From assembly GCA_009928435.1 (NCBI GenBank), contig JAABNQ010000038.1:1-34833 (forward strand): a DNA stretch of 34,833 bases, given 5' to 3'. Shown here piece after piece: positions 16,917-26,148 of this stretch. How positions within the stretch are numbered: the first letter of the stretch is position 1; each line of letters opens with the position of its first letter. Below the pieces are notes generated by a model. The model made no database searches. It was given only the letters and a program-made list of their open reading frames with translations, and was not told where the DNA came from. Both the position numbers and the translations under genes were made by a program. This stretch comes from Bacillus sp. HF117_J1_D (lineage in GTDB: Bacteria; Bacillota; Bacilli; Bacillales; Bacillaceae_C).

Positions 16917-18458
16917 TTAATTCACCTCAGCTGCTTCTCGTTCTTCCACCATGACTCCATCTAACGTCCATGTTTTTGCCTCAATGATTTTCACATTGAC
17001 TAATTGCCCAATGGCAGATTTTGGCCCTTTGAAATTTACAAGTTTATTTTTTCGTGTATAGCCTGCAAGTACATCAGGATTATTTTTACTTTCACCTTCT
17101 ACAAGGACTTCCACAACCTGACCTTCAAACTTTTTCATAGCTTTTGCGGAAAGTTCATTCACCAGCTGATTCAAACGCTGCAATCTTTCTTTCTTCACTT
17201 CCATTGAAACATTGTCCTTCATTTTTGCAGCAGGAGTGCCATCACGCGGTGAATAGATAAAAGTATAGGCTATTTCAAATCCAACTTCCTTATACAGCGT
17301 CATTGTCTCTTCAAACTGCTCATCTGTCTCATTTGGGAAACCAACGATAATATCAGTTGATAAGGAAACATCAGGGATAGCCGCTTTGATCTTTCTCACA
17401 AGCTCGAGATACTGTTCACGGTTGTAGACACGTCCCATGATTTTTAAAATATCACTAGAGCCTGATTGAACCGGCAAGTGGATATGCTCCATCATATTTC
17501 CTTTTTTCGCAAGGACCTCGATAAGACGATCATCAAAGTCACGTGGATGACTTGTTGTAAAACGGATACGAGGGATATCGACCTTCCTTAACTCATCCAT
17601 CAAGTCTCCAAGACCATACTCTATATCGTCAAAGTCTTTTCCATACGCATTGACGTTTTGTCCTAGGAGAGTGATTTCCTTATATCCTTGCGCAGCCAGA
17701 TGACGGACTTCCTGAATAATGTCTTGAGGCCGTCTACTTCTTTCTTTCCCACGTGTATAGGGAACGATACAGTACGTACAGAATTTGTCACAGCCGTACA
17801 TGATATTGACCCAAGCCTTGATATTACCCATGCGAACTTTGGGGAGGTTCTCAACAATGTCCCCTTCCTTAGACCATACTTCAATAACCATTTCTTTGGA
17901 CATGTATGCCTCGTTTAAAATATTCGGCAGTCGATGAATGTTGTGTGTTCCAAAGATCATATCGACAAAATGGTGTTTTTCTAAAATTCGATTGACTACT
18001 GATTCCTCTTGCGACATACAGCCGCACACACCGATCAAAAGATCGGGCTTTTCCAATTTCAGCGGTTTTAAATGTCCAAGTTCACCAAACACTTTATTCT
18101 CCGCATTTTCACGGATAGCGCATGTATTCAAAAGAATGACATCTGCATCCTCAACAGTTTCAGTATTTTCGTACCCGAGTCCCATGAAGATACCAGCCAT
18201 GACTTCAGTATCATGCTCGTTCATTTGGCATCCATAAGTACGAATGTAAAACTTTCTTCCTTCTCCCATGCCAAGAAATTGTTCAGGGATCTCAAAGTCT
18301 TTATGATATTTGATTTCTTCCCGTCCCCTTTTTCTAGCATCTTTCAAGGAAGGTGGCATATAGACAGTTTGGAAATACTTGCTGTAGTCCTTCTCTTTCT
18401 TTTCAGAGGAAGCGTTTTGCTTTACTTGCTGGCTTTCCAAACGCTGTTTTTCGTTCAT
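16917..18458 (-). CDS. miaB: tRNA-2-methylthio-N6-dimethylallyladenosine synthase MiaB
   Basis: MiaB adds the 2-methylthio group to i6A37 made by MiaA. From the ATG at 18458 (AGGGGA about 7 bases upstream) it has 513 residues, close to the 509 of B. subtilis. The first [4Fe-4S] cluster site has Cys77, Cys113 and Cys147. The radical SAM CxxxCxxC is Cys223, Cys227, Cys230 ([10 protein letters not shown]). A C-terminal TRAM domain follows. The frame is open for 49 codons further upstream, but that stretch spans the promoter and lacks a ribosome-binding site. ricA follows one base later. A sigma-A promoter lies at 18556-18584. Confidence 0.97.
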   Translation of the reverse strand: MNEKQRLESQQVKQNASSEKKEKDYSKYFQTVYMPPSLKDARKRGREEIKYHKDFEIPEQFLGMGEGRKFYIRTYGCQMNEHDTEVMAGIFMGLGYENTETVEDADVILLNTCAIRENAENKVFGELGHLKPLKLEKPDLLIGVCGCMSQEESVVNRILEKHHFVDMIFGTHNIHRLPNILNEAYMSKEMVIEVWSKEGDIVENLPKVRMGNIKAWVNIMYGCDKFCTYCIVPYTRGKERSRRPQDIIQEVRHLAAQGYKEITLLGQNVNAYGKDFDDIEYGLGDLMDELRKVDIPRIRFTTSHPRDFDDRLIEVLAKKGNMMEHIHLPVQSGSSDILKIMGRVYNREQYLELVRKIKAAIPDVSLSTDIIVGFPNETDEQFEETMTLYKEVGFEIAYTFIYSPRDGTPAAKMKDNVSMEVKKERLQRLNQLVNELSAKAMKKFEGQVVEVLVEGESKNNPDVLAGYTRKNKLVNFKGPKSAIGQLVNVKIIEAKTWTLDGVMVEEREAAEVN

Positions 18459-18555
18459 AAAAATCCCCTTTCTATTTATAAAAAAACAAATTCGGCCTAT
18501 TGAAAGCCAGAATGGATGTAAATACAATGCAGGATTTTTTCCCATACATTCTACT

Positions 18556-18584
18556 AGTATAATCCCTTTTTTTTTTGAATACAA
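18556..18584 (-). promoter_or_regulatory. Sigma-A promoter of miaB-ricA
   Basis: TTGTAT (18579-18584), a 17-base A-rich spacer and TATACT (18556-18561), giving a leader of about 90 bases. The remaining spacer up to spoVS (18585-18791) carries the spoVS terminator and a weaker hairpin with a seven-T run (18644-18672). The tdh and kbl genes found here in B. subtilis are absent. Confidence 0.6.
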
Positions 18585-18701
18585 CAGACGGCTCCTTTTG
18601 TACATAATTATTCAGAAATACCGTTGTGAATTTGACCAATATGAAAAAAAGAGCCCCTAGTTGTTTAGAGCTTCATCATGCTAAAGGTTCTTACAATAAA
18701 C

Positions 18702-18735
18702 AAAGAAGCCGGCACCTTATAAGGGGTCGGCTTAC
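18702..18735 (-). terminator. Terminator after spoVS
   Basis: A long stem, AAGCCG(ACCCC)TTA against TAA(GGTGC)CGGCTT, with one G-U pair and one mismatch, followed by a T-rich stretch. It separates spoVS from miaB. Confidence 0.65.
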
Positions 18736-18791
18736 AACATGACAATTATATAAAACCCATTGTGATAAAACAGGCCTTTTATATATTTACA

Positions 18792-19052
18792 CTACCTAGG
18801 TTCCACTATCAATTTTATCGCTGTACGTTCTTCCCCATCAATCAGAATATCCGTGAATGCGGGGATACAGATTAAATCTACACCTCCGGGGGCGACAAAT
18901 CCTCTTGCAATCGCAACAGCTTTTACTGCCTGATTCAAAGCCCCGGCTCCTATTGCCTGTATCTCCGCTCCACCTCTTTCACGGAGAACCCCTGCCAACG
19001 CGCCCGCTACAGAATTTGGATTGGATTTTGCTGAAACTTTTAATATCTCCAT
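18792..19052 (-). CDS. spoVS: Stage V sporulation protein S
   Basis: SpoVS is a small Alba-fold protein needed for progress past stage V of sporulation. The 86-residue sequence (MEILKVSAKSNPNSVAGALA at the start, then RERGGAEIQAIGAGALNQAV and the GGVDLICIPAF region) is nearly invariant in the family. The ATG at 19052 has AAGGAGG upstream. A candidate sigma-H promoter lies at 19131-19156, in keeping with sigma-H control in B. subtilis. It lies downstream of ymdB on the same strand, as in B. subtilis, but is followed by a terminator rather than tdh-kbl. Confidence 0.97.
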   Translation of the reverse strand: MEILKVSAKSNPNSVAGALAGVLRERGGAEIQAIGAGALNQAVKAVAIARGFVAPGGVDLICIPAFTDILIDGEERTAIKLIVEPR

Positions 19053-19130
19053 TTCCTGTTCCTCCTTGTCATTTCCCCATATGATTGCCTTTCAATCGGC
19101 AACCCCGGTAGACCTTTCCACTGATACTAT

Positions 19131-19156
19131 ATTCGCGGAATGGAGGAACTATTCCG
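19131..19156 (-). promoter_or_regulatory. Candidate sigma-H promoter of spoVS
   Basis: CGGAAT (19151-19156), a 16-base spacer and GAAT (19131-19134) on the minus strand reproduce the AGGAT...GAAT spacing of known sigma-H promoters such as that of spoVG. The -35 deviates by one or two bases from AGGAWWT. Confidence 0.45.
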
Positions 19157-19183
19157 GTTTGTCCGAAACAGGAGGATACTTAG

Positions 19184-19981
19184 TCAATCTTTAAAGAAGG
19201 GACGATCGTCATTGATCATAATCCGTTCAATCGACTTTGCCTTGCCTGTCTCCTTATTTATATGTATGAGACAGGCACTCAGTTGTTTCCTGCCTATTTT
19301 TGGAACCTCAAAACGCGCAGGTAATGATGTTTGAAAACGATAAAGGACTGGACCTTTATCCATGCCAAGAATCTCATCATAAGGGCCTGTCATACCTACA
19401 TCCGTGAGATATGCAGTACCACCAGGCAGGATTCTTTCATCCGCTGTCTGAACATGAGTATGTGTACCGACAACAGCCGTTACTTTTCCATCAAGGAACC
19501 AGCCCATTGCCTGTTTCTCACTTGTCGCTTCTGCATGAAAGTCAACAAAAATAATATTGGTACGCGCCTTTGCAATCTTAATCAATTCTTCAGCCTTCTT
19601 AAAAGGACAATCAAGCGGAGGCATAAACGTACGTCCCTGAAGATTGATAACTGCAGCCTCTAGATTATTTAGTCTTAAAAATACCATTCCGGTTCCGGGG
19701 GCATTCGGAAAATTAGCGGGTCTAGCCATATATTTAGCTGTATCTATAAATTCGAAGATCCCTTTATTATCCCAAGCATGATTGCCCAGTGTCACCGCAT
19801 TCGCCCCGGCTTCAAGCAATTGTTTATATATGGATTCGGTAATTCCTCTTCCTCCGGCACTGTTTTCGCCGTTTACTATGGTAATTTGTGGCTTGTAATA
19901 GGATTTTAATTTTGGCAAATATTCTTTGATCATTTCTCTTCCCATTGAACCAACAACATCACCAACAAATAAAATATTCAT
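19184..19981 (-). CDS. ymdB: YmdB metallophosphodiesterase
   Basis: YmdB is a dinuclear-metal phosphodiesterase active on 2',3'-cyclic nucleotides; it influences biofilm versus motility fate in B. subtilis, apparently through RNase Y. From the ATG at 19981 (AAGGAG 7 bases upstream) the protein has 265 residues. Metal ligands visible are Asp8, Glu39, Asn67, His149, His174 and His176, in FVGDVVG, NGENSAGG, TLGNHAWD, VDFHAEA and GTHTHVQ. A frame extension of 16 codons upstream lacks a ribosome-binding site. It follows rny, with a terminator between them, as in B. subtilis. Confidence 0.95.
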   Translation of the reverse strand: MNILFVGDVVGSMGREMIKEYLPKLKSYYKPQITIVNGENSAGGRGITESIYKQLLEAGANAVTLGNHAWDNKGIFEFIDTAKYMARPANFPNAPGTGMVFLRLNNLEAAVINLQGRTFMPPLDCPFKKAEELIKIAKARTNIIFVDFHAEATSEKQAMGWFLDGKVTAVVGTHTHVQTADERILPGGTAYLTDVGMTGPYDEILGMDKGPVLYRFQTSLPARFEVPKIGRKQLSACLIHINKETGKAKSIERIMINDDRPFFKD

Positions 19982-20065
19982 GAAAAGCTCCTTCTTTTCT
20001 GTAAACTGGTCACTATGATTGTATAACAATTAATCTCATTAATAAACTAGAAGTATTAAATAATA

Positions 20066-20097
20066 GGAAAAGCGGTGTGAGATATCACACCGCTTTA
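20066..20097 (-). terminator. Terminator overlapping the rny stop codon
   Basis: AAAGCGGTGTGA and TCACACCGCTTT are perfect 12-base arms around a four-base loop, with T bases following on the minus strand. The stem includes the rny stop codon. Confidence 0.75.
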
Positions 20098-21657
20098 TTT
20101 AGCGTATTCAACTGCTCTTGTTTCCCGGATAACTGTAACCTTGATATGTCCAGGATAATCAAGATCATCTTCAATTCTTTTTCGAATATCACGAGCTAAC
20201 CGATGTGCTTCCAAATCATTGATCTGTTCCGGCTTAACAATGATCCGAACTTCTCTACCTGCCTGAATGGCAAATGATTTTTCGACTCCATCATATGACT
20301 CTGAAATCTCTTCCAGCTTCTCCAGTCGTTTAATATAGCTCTCCAAAGTTTCACTTCTTGCTCCAGGTCTTGCAGCTGATAATGCGTCTGCCGCAGCAAC
20401 AAGCACAGCAATAATTGATGTGGGTTCAGTGTCCCCGTGGTGAGAGGCAATACTATTAATAACAACAGGATGCTCCTTATATTTAGTCGCCAGCTCGACT
20501 CCAATTTCAACATGGCTTCCTTCGACTTCATGGTCAATTGCCTTACCTATATCGTGAAGGAGTCCTGCGCGTCGGGCCAGCATCACATCTTCTCCAAGCT
20601 CCGCAGCAAGCATTCCAGCTAAAAATGCAACTTCCACCACATGTTTAAGAACATTTTGCCCGTAGCTTGTCCGATATTTCAAGCGTCCGAGAATTTTTAT
20701 TAGATCTGGATGCAAACCGTGAATACCAACCTCAAACGTAGTCTGTTCACCAATTTCACGAATATGCTCATCCACTTCGCGCCTGGCTTTATCGACCATT
20801 TCCTCAATTCGAGCCGGATGGATACGACCGTCCTGAACTAGCTTCTCCAAGGCAAGTCTCGCTGTTTCGCGCCTTATCGGGTCAAAGCCTGATAAGATGA
20901 CCGCTTCCGGCGTATCATCAATGATCAAGTCAATTCCGGTTAAAGTCTCAATGGTACGGATATTTCTGCCTTCCCGGCCGATAATCCGTCCTTTCATTTC
21001 GTCATTCGGCAGATTCACTACTGAAACAGTGGTCTCAGCTACATGATCAGCTGCACAGCGTTGGATTGCAAGTGAAAGAATGCTCTTAGCTTTCTTTTCC
21101 GCTTCTTCTTTGGCACGTGCTTCAGTCTCTTTGATCATTAATGAAGTCTCGCGGGCCAATTCCTTTTCAACATTTGACAAAAGGAGTGCTTTCGCTTCTT
21201 CACGTGTCAACCCTGAGATGTGCTCCAGTTCTGCTTTTTGCTGGCGGATCATTTCATCCACTTTGCTTTCCATCTCTTCAATATGTTGTTGTCTTCCATT
21301 CAGAGAGTCCTCTTTCCGTTCAAGCTGTTCTTCACGCTTGGACAGAGTATCATCTTTTCTGTCGAGGTTCTCCTCCTTTTGCAATAAGCGATTTTCCTGT
21401 CTTTGCAATTCGGTTCTTCGTTCACGAAGTTCACGTTCAGTTTCAATACGGAGTTTGTGGTTTTCATCCTTTGCTTCCAACAGGGCTTCTTTCTTCAATG
21501 ATTCCGCTGTTCTTTTGGCTTCCTCCAAAATTTGTTCAGCGGACCCCTGTGCACCTGTTATTTTTGCTTGAGCAACTGATTTAAAGATGAAATAGGCAAC
21601 AACTACACCGACGATAAGGGCAAGCAAAATGGAGATGATGAGTATGGTTAAATCCAT
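20095..21657 (-). CDS. rny: Ribonuclease Y
   Basis: RNase Y is the membrane-anchored endoribonuclease that starts bulk mRNA decay in Bacillus. The 520-residue protein has an N-terminal membrane helix (about 3-24), a long coiled coil (about 40-190), a KH domain with GREG (227-230) and an HD domain with His368-Asp369 (LLHDIGKA). The ATG at 21657 has GGGGGTGA upstream. A sigma-A promoter at 21775-21803 gives a leader of about 110 bases that contains a small hairpin (AGAGC-AAA-GCTCT). Its partner RicA is encoded nearby. Confidence 0.97.
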   Translation of the reverse strand: MDLTILIISILLALIVGVVVAYFIFKSVAQAKITGAQGSAEQILEEAKRTAESLKKEALLEAKDENHKLRIETERELRERRTELQRQENRLLQKEENLDRKDDTLSKREEQLERKEDSLNGRQQHIEEMESKVDEMIRQQKAELEHISGLTREEAKALLLSNVEKELARETSLMIKETEARAKEEAEKKAKSILSLAIQRCAADHVAETTVSVVNLPNDEMKGRIIGREGRNIRTIETLTGIDLIIDDTPEAVILSGFDPIRRETARLALEKLVQDGRIHPARIEEMVDKARREVDEHIREIGEQTTFEVGIHGLHPDLIKILGRLKYRTSYGQNVLKHVVEVAFLAGMLAAELGEDVMLARRAGLLHDIGKAIDHEVEGSHVEIGVELATKYKEHPVVINSIASHHGDTEPTSIIAVLVAAADALSAARPGARSETLESYIKRLEKLEEISESYDGVEKSFAIQAGREVRIIVKPEQINDLEAHRLARDIRKRIEDDLDYPGHIKVTVIRETRAVEYAK

Positions 21658-21774
21658 GTTTTCACCCCCTCTTGCTATAAACTTGTATCATTCACTAACT
21701 GTCGGTTGGTACATGTTACAATATAGAGAGCAAAGCTCTAATTTTACGAAAAAAATTGTAAAATATACAGTTTA

Positions 21775-21803
21775 ATTTTATAGGTGTGGAGAATTATTGT
21801 CAA
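21775..21803 (-). promoter_or_regulatory. Sigma-A promoter of rny
   Basis: A consensus TTGACA (21798-21803), a 17-base spacer and TAAAAT (21775-21780) on the minus strand. Confidence 0.65.
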
Positions 21804-21825
21804 GCGCAGACCCCTATTATTCTGA

Positions 21826-21860
21826 AAAAAGAAAACAGCAAAACCTGAGCTTTGCTGTTA
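21826..21860 (-). terminator. Terminator after recA
   Basis: AACAGCAAA and TTTGCTGTT form a 9-base stem followed on the minus strand by TTCTTTTTT, just after the recA stop. Confidence 0.8.
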
Positions 21861-21870
21861 AAGTGGCATG

Positions 21871-22914
21871 TTATTGATCCAATAAACTAAATTCTTCCTG
21901 TTCCTCATCTTCCGGCGCTGTTTTTTCATCATCCAGTCCATAATACTCCCGAATCTTAAACATAATTTCCCTGCGCAAATCTTCGTTTTCTTTCAAAAAG
22001 AGCTTCGCATTCTCTCTCCCTTGTCCAAGACGCTCATCATTATATGAGTACCAAGATCCACTTTTTTGAACAATATCGAGTTCAGAGCCCATATCGATGA
22101 TTTCACCTTCATGTGAGATACCTTCTCCGTACATGATATCCACTTCAGCTGTTCTGAAAGGAGGAGCCACCTTGTTCTTGACAATCTTAATCCTTGTTTT
22201 GCTTCCTACGACATCCTGCCCCTGCTTCAATTGCTCGGCACGACGAACCTCAAGTCTGACAGAGGAATAGAACTTCAAAGCACGTCCACCAGGAGTTGTT
22301 TCCGGATTCCCAAACATGACTCCCACTTTCTCCCTGATTTGGTTAATGAAGATGGCAATCGTTTTGGACTTGTTGATAGCCCCTGACAATTTTCTTAACG
22401 CTTGTGACATGAGACGAGCCTGCAAACCAACGTGTGAGTCTCCCATTTCTCCTTCTATTTCCGCCTTAGGTACAAGAGCAGCAACGGAGTCAATAACAAG
22501 AATTTCAATCGCACCACTCCGGACAAGAGCTTCCGCTATTTCCAAAGCCTGTTCGCCTGTATCTGGCTGCGAAAGAAGGAGCTCATCAATATTTACACCC
22601 AGCTTTTGCGCATATACCGGATCAAGTGCATGCTCCGCATCAATAAAAGCTGCCGTACCGCCTCTCGCCTGTGCTTCCGCAATTGCATGCAGAGCAACAG
22701 TTGTTTTCCCGGAGCTTTCAGGGCCATAAATTTCAATAACCCGCCCTCTTGGATAGCCGCCTACACCAAGCGCTATATCAAGCGCTAACGATCCGCTCGG
22801 GATGGTTGAAATTTTGCGGTCCGTTTGTTCACCCAGTTTCATGATAGACCCTTTTCCAAATTGTTTTTCTATCTGTTTTAAAGCCATATCTAATGCCGCT
22901 TGACGATCACTCAC
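21871..22914 (-). CDS. recA: Recombinase RecA
   Basis: RecA forms filaments on single-stranded DNA, drives strand exchange and triggers LexA self-cleavage. The 347-residue protein has Walker A GPESSGKT (64-71), the conserved [20 protein letters not shown] opening and an acidic C-terminal tail ([14 protein letters not shown]). The start is GTG at 22914 with GGAGGA upstream; the overlapping ATG is closed by a stop two codons later. Upstream lie a sigma-A promoter (22986-23014) and a LexA box (23024-23037), so it is SOS-induced. cinA precedes it but ends in its own terminator. Confidence 0.98.
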   Translation of the reverse strand: MSDRQAALDMALKQIEKQFGKGSIMKLGEQTDRKISTIPSGSLALDIALGVGGYPRGRVIEIYGPESSGKTTVALHAIAEAQARGGTAAFIDAEHALDPVYAQKLGVNIDELLLSQPDTGEQALEIAEALVRSGAIEILVIDSVAALVPKAEIEGEMGDSHVGLQARLMSQALRKLSGAINKSKTIAIFINQIREKVGVMFGNPETTPGGRALKFYSSVRLEVRRAEQLKQGQDVVGSKTRIKIVKNKVAPPFRTAEVDIMYGEGISHEGEIIDMGSELDIVQKSGSWYSYNDERLGQGRENAKLFLKENEDLRREIMFKIREYYGLDDEKTAPEDEEQEEFSLLDQ

Positions 22915-22985
22915 ACATTTTCCTCCTCAAATATATTCATTCAAGTTTACACTCTTGGGATTTCTTTTTTTTAAAATCTATTTAC

Positions 22986-23014
22986 ATTATACCTTCTTTT
23001 TATATCATTGCCAA
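22986..23014 (-). promoter_or_regulatory. Sigma-A promoter of recA
   Basis: TTGGCA (23009-23014), a 17-base spacer and a perfect TATAAT (22986-22991). The spacer between cinA and recA beyond the LexA box (23038-23258) contains only a small hairpin (AAAAGGG/CCCTTTT near 23135-23153) and no gene. Confidence 0.75.
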
Positions 23015-23023
23015 GCAAAAAGG

Positions 23024-23037
23024 CGAACATTTATTCT
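23024..23037. promoter_or_regulatory. LexA (SOS) box upstream of recA
   Basis: On the minus strand AGAATAAATGTTCG fits the Bacillus SOS consensus GAAC-RNRY-GTTC with one change (GAAT for GAAC). It lies just upstream of the recA -35 element, the expected place for LexA repression. Confidence 0.65.
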
Positions 23038-23258
23038 GTATTTTTGAAAGAGAAAATGATAGTAAAATTTGATTTTCATTCCCCAATTCTTTTATTTTAA
23101 ACAGATAAATTTAAATGAAAGTTGAATTTTAGAAAAAGGGACTCCCTTTTACATTCATTTGGCAGATTCATCCGCCCGTCACCAGATGGATGCCCCTCGA
23201 TGCCTTCCTTCTCATTAGATTCCCTTTCGCTGATGGGTTATACACTATTAATAGAAAA

Positions 23259-23284
23259 CAAAAAAATAGAGCCGATCGGCCCTA
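23259..23284 (-). terminator. Terminator at the end of cinA
   Basis: TAGGGCC-GATC-GGCTCTA is a near-perfect hairpin that includes the cinA stop and is followed by a run of Ts on the minus strand. Confidence 0.75.
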
Positions 23285-24523
23285 ATTTTTGTCTAACTCC
23301 TTCAATAGATAATAACATCCCATTTTGACAGAACGTCGTCTGTTCCCATTCCGTGTACCTGCCATCTTTACAAGAACTGCCTTGGCTCCCTTGTCTTTGA
23401 ACGACATACCGATCCAAACCGTTCCAGCCGGGTGACCCTCAAGTGAATCCGGTCCGGCCGCACCCGTGAAGCTGATGCCTATATCGGCATCAAGGGATTG
23501 TCTGACATTCTCGGCAAGCTCAATAGCACACTGCTCGCTGACAGCTCCATGCTTTTCCAGTGTTTCAGCCTTTACATTGCACAGCTTTATTTTGGCCTCA
23601 TTTGAATAGCAGACGATGCCACCAAGCAGCATAGTACTGACGCCGACAACCGAGGTCATCTCGGACTGGAACAGTCCCCCTGTTAAGCTTTCAGCTGCTG
23701 TGATAGTCAATTCCCGATCCTCAAGCACTTTCAAAAGCTCAGCCATTAGCGAAGTATCTCCATAACCGTAAAAATATTCGCCAGCCTTTTCCTGAATCGG
23801 CTTTTCGATTTCATCTAGCATCAAAATGGCCTTCTCCCTACTGTCGCTTCGAGCAGTTAATCTGACTGTCACCTCGCCATCTCCTGCCAATGGAGCAACC
23901 GTCGGATTCGTTTGTGTGTCTATGATATCAGACAGCTTCTCAGCAATCTCAGCTTCACCGATATTGAAAAAGCGAAGCACTCGCGATTCGATACATTCAA
24001 CTTTTTCTAATTGGTCGATAATCGCTTGGCGCCCGTAGTTTCTAAACATCGGCTTCATTTCATGCGGCGGGCCTGGGAGCAGCATATAAAAATGAGATCC
24101 CTCTTTGACAAACATCCCAGGTGCCATCCCGTGATCATTTGGAAGTACTTTTGCTTTCTTAATGATATGAGCCTGTTTTTCATTATTGGCAGTCATATAG
24201 CGCCCAGTCCGCTTGAAATAATCCTGAATTTGTTTCCAGGCATCATCATCTGTCACCATCTCACGCTTTAAATGATCAGCAATAATTTCTTTTGTCAAAT
24301 CGTCTTTTGTCGGGCCCAGTCCACCAGTAAATATCAAAAGATCAGCCCTTGTTTCTGCGTGCTCTATAGCCTCTGTTAACCGGCTTGGATTATCACCTAC
24401 CACAGTATGGTAATAAACATGTACACCTATTTCCGCTAGCTCTCCTGATAGATACTGGGCATTCGTATTGGCTATTTGGCCAAGCAATAGTTCTGTACCG
24501 ACACCAATGATTTCAGCTTTCAT
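23282..24523 (-). CDS. cinA: CinA, competence/damage-inducible protein with PncC domain
   Basis: CinA combines an N-terminal COG1058 domain (molybdopterin-binding-like, ADP-ribose or NMN-related pyrophosphatase in homologues) with a C-terminal nicotinamide mononucleotide deamidase (PncC) domain. The 413-residue protein shows GTELLLGQIANTNAQYLS near the N terminus and FTGGLGPTKDD in the first domain. The C-terminal domain has AAESLTGG, SVVGVSTMLLGG and FTGAAGPDS. In B. subtilis it is a late competence protein next to recA. The ATG at 24523 has GGAAGTGA upstream and follows pgsA by 15 bases, so pgsA and cinA are probably cotranscribed. Confidence 0.95.
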   Translation of the reverse strand: MKAEIIGVGTELLLGQIANTNAQYLSGELAEIGVHVYYHTVVGDNPSRLTEAIEHAETRADLLIFTGGLGPTKDDLTKEIIADHLKREMVTDDDAWKQIQDYFKRTGRYMTANNEKQAHIIKKAKVLPNDHGMAPGMFVKEGSHFYMLLPGPPHEMKPMFRNYGRQAIIDQLEKVECIESRVLRFFNIGEAEIAEKLSDIIDTQTNPTVAPLAGDGEVTVRLTARSDSREKAILMLDEIEKPIQEKAGEYFYGYGDTSLMAELLKVLEDRELTITAAESLTGGLFQSEMTSVVGVSTMLLGGIVCYSNEAKIKLCNVKAETLEKHGAVSEQCAIELAENVRQSLDADIGISFTGAAGPDSLEGHPAGTVWIGMSFKDKGAKAVLVKMAGTRNGNRRRSVKMGCYYLLKELDKN

Positions 24524-24538
24524 TCATGGGTCACTTCC

Positions 24539-25117
24539 TTACTTCGAATGTTTAAATATTCCACGGTTTAGGTAAAAATAATCCCATCCAGACCATACAG
24601 TAAATATTAAGGCTACCCATAACATGATGTCAGCAAACGGCACATTAATGGCTGAAAACGGCATATTGTTAAGAAGTAAAGCACTGATGGCAATGATTTG
24701 CGTCCATGTCTTGATTTTTCCCAACATATTGGCTGCCACTACTTCACCACTTCCAGCCAAAATAAGCCGTAAGCCTGTCACTGCGAATTCACGGCTGATG
24801 ATCACGATGACAATCCACGATGGTGCCAGTTTCATTTCAACCAATACGATGAGGGCAGCAGAAACGAGTAGTTTATCTGCAAGCGGGTCGAGGAATTTCC
24901 CCATATTTGTAACAAGATTATATTTACGTGCGAAGTAACCATCAACCCAATCAGTTACTGAAGCGATGATAAAAAGAATCGCTCCAGCAAAATGCGCGAC
25001 TTTCAAGTCAGCACCAAAATAATGGAGGGTTCCCCAGTCAAAAGGTACAAGCATTAATATCAGGAATACAGGAATAAGCAGTATTCTTGATACAGTAATT
25101 TTATTAGGTAAATTCAT
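24539..25117 (-). CDS. pgsA: CDP-diacylglycerol-glycerol-3-phosphate phosphatidyltransferase
   Basis: PgsA makes phosphatidylglycerol phosphate, the committed step to the main anionic membrane lipids. From the ATG at 25117 (AGGAGG 10 bases upstream) it has 192 residues; an upstream frame extension of nine codons has no conserved sequence. The CDP-alcohol phosphotransferase signature is complete: Asp56, Asp59-Gly60, Ala63-Arg64, Gly73, Asp77 and Asp81. It has about five or six membrane helices. It lies downstream of the RodZ-like gene and upstream of cinA, the conserved Bacillus order. Confidence 0.96.
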   Translation of the reverse strand: MNLPNKITVSRILLIPVFLILMLVPFDWGTLHYFGADLKVAHFAGAILFIIASVTDWVDGYFARKYNLVTNMGKFLDPLADKLLVSAALIVLVEMKLAPSWIVIVIISREFAVTGLRLILAGSGEVVAANMLGKIKTWTQIIAISALLLNNMPFSAINVPFADIMLWVALIFTVWSGWDYFYLNRGIFKHSK

Positions 25118-25204
25118 CTGTCGTCTTCCTCCTAAGAAATGCACAAGGTGCCATCTGACGGCAAAAACCTCAAGGACTCAGCACTCATGTTCATGCAAGA
25201 CTTG

Positions 25205-25235
25205 AAAAAATGGCCGCCGATTGCGCGGCAGCCTC
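25205..25235 (-). terminator. Terminator after ymfM
   Basis: GGCTGCCG pairs with CGGCGGCC around CGCAAT and is followed by ATTTTTT on the minus strand. It separates ymfM from pgsA. Confidence 0.75.
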
Positions 25236-25248
25236 CCAGAATCATGAC

Positions 25249-26130
25249 TTATTCTTTATCAAACAGGATGCTGATTTCCTGTGTGACATTTTGATTCGGG
25301 TCTAGTTCGTATTCCAATTTTTGATCGTTTATATAAATATCCGTTTCGAATGCTCTGCCAATGCGAATGTACGCTTCATCTTGATCAGACAAATCAAAGC
25401 TTTCGCTGGCTCCATTTTGAAGCATTCCTTGAAACAGCTGTTGATTTCCACCATCCAGTACCTTGACCCACGTCTCACCCGAAGCCGTAGCACTTACTTT
25501 CAGCTCGAACTGATCAGTACCTGACAGCTTATACGTAGTTACATTGCCGGAGACCTTATCCATGGTCAATGCCTGGTCTTCATTTTTGGATTCCTGACCT
25601 TTCGCATCTTTTTCCTCATTTGATTCCGCTTTGTCTTTTTGATCAGATGCTGATTCTGAGGCTTTTATTTCATCTGATTCTTCAATATCGATGGTTTGAT
25701 CTTTCCCTTTAACAGTAGATTGATTTCCTGTATCTCCACTTTTTGAAAATAGATACCAAGCTAGGAAAAGTACCGCTACAATGGCAACACCAATTAAAAT
25801 TTTTGGCAGAAGCTCGACCATTTTTGAAGCACTCGGCGAGACGGTACGTCTCGTTTGTACACGAGAAAGCTGTTCCGACAAATCATCCTCATGGGCTGCC
25901 GGAATTTCATTTTTATATTCCTCAAACAACTCGTCCGGCAAAAGCCCTACAGCCTCAGCATATTGTTTTATAAAAGCTCTCACGTAGAACTTACCAGGGA
26001 TTTGGCTGTAATCTCCCTTCTCAATACCGGAGAGATATTTTTTCTGAATTTTAGTCATTGATTGCAGTTGATCTAAGCTGATTCCTTTTTCCTCTCGAGC
26101 CGTTCTCAGGCGGCCCCCTAATTCACTCAA
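25249..26130 (-). CDS. ymfM: RodZ-like membrane protein YmfM
   Basis: This is the bitopic cytoskeletal partner protein RodZ/YmfM. With the TTG start at 26130 it has 293 residues. Residues 5-65 form a HTH_25 domain (LGGRLRTAREEKGISLDQLQ onward); a membrane helix follows at about 111-128 (ILIGVAIVAVLFLAWYLF). A low-complexity stretch rich in Ser, Glu, Lys and Asp (about 140-190) leads to a C-terminal beta domain of the DUF4115 type. TTG gives the family opening MSELG/MTELG; a GTG at 26139, three codons earlier, also has a usable ribosome-binding site and cannot be excluded. ymfK ends 18 bases upstream, so the two are probably one transcript. Confidence 0.9.
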   Translation of the reverse strand: MSELGGRLRTAREEKGISLDQLQSMTKIQKKYLSGIEKGDYSQIPGKFYVRAFIKQYAEAVGLLPDELFEEYKNEIPAAHEDDLSEQLSRVQTRRTVSPSASKMVELLPKILIGVAIVAVLFLAWYLFSKSGDTGNQSTVKGKDQTIDIEESDEIKASESASDQKDKAESNEEKDAKGQESKNEDQALTMDKVSGNVTTYKLSGTDQFELKVSATASGETWVKVLDGGNQQLFQGMLQNGASESFDLSDQDEAYIRIGRAFETDIYINDQKLEYELDPNQNVTQEISILFDKE

Positions 26131-26148
26131 AGCTAACACCTACCAATC

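Noticed and set aside
18459-18605. A 49-codon N-terminal extension of miaB
   Set aside because: The extension spans the predicted -10 and -35 elements, has no ribosome-binding site and is unlike MiaB; the ATG at 18458 has a good site and gives the family length.
21080-21571. A 163-codon plus-strand frame opposite rny
   Set aside because: It mirrors the coiled-coil codons of RNase Y (Glu/Lys/Arg codons read backwards as Ser/Phe/Leu) and has no start signals.
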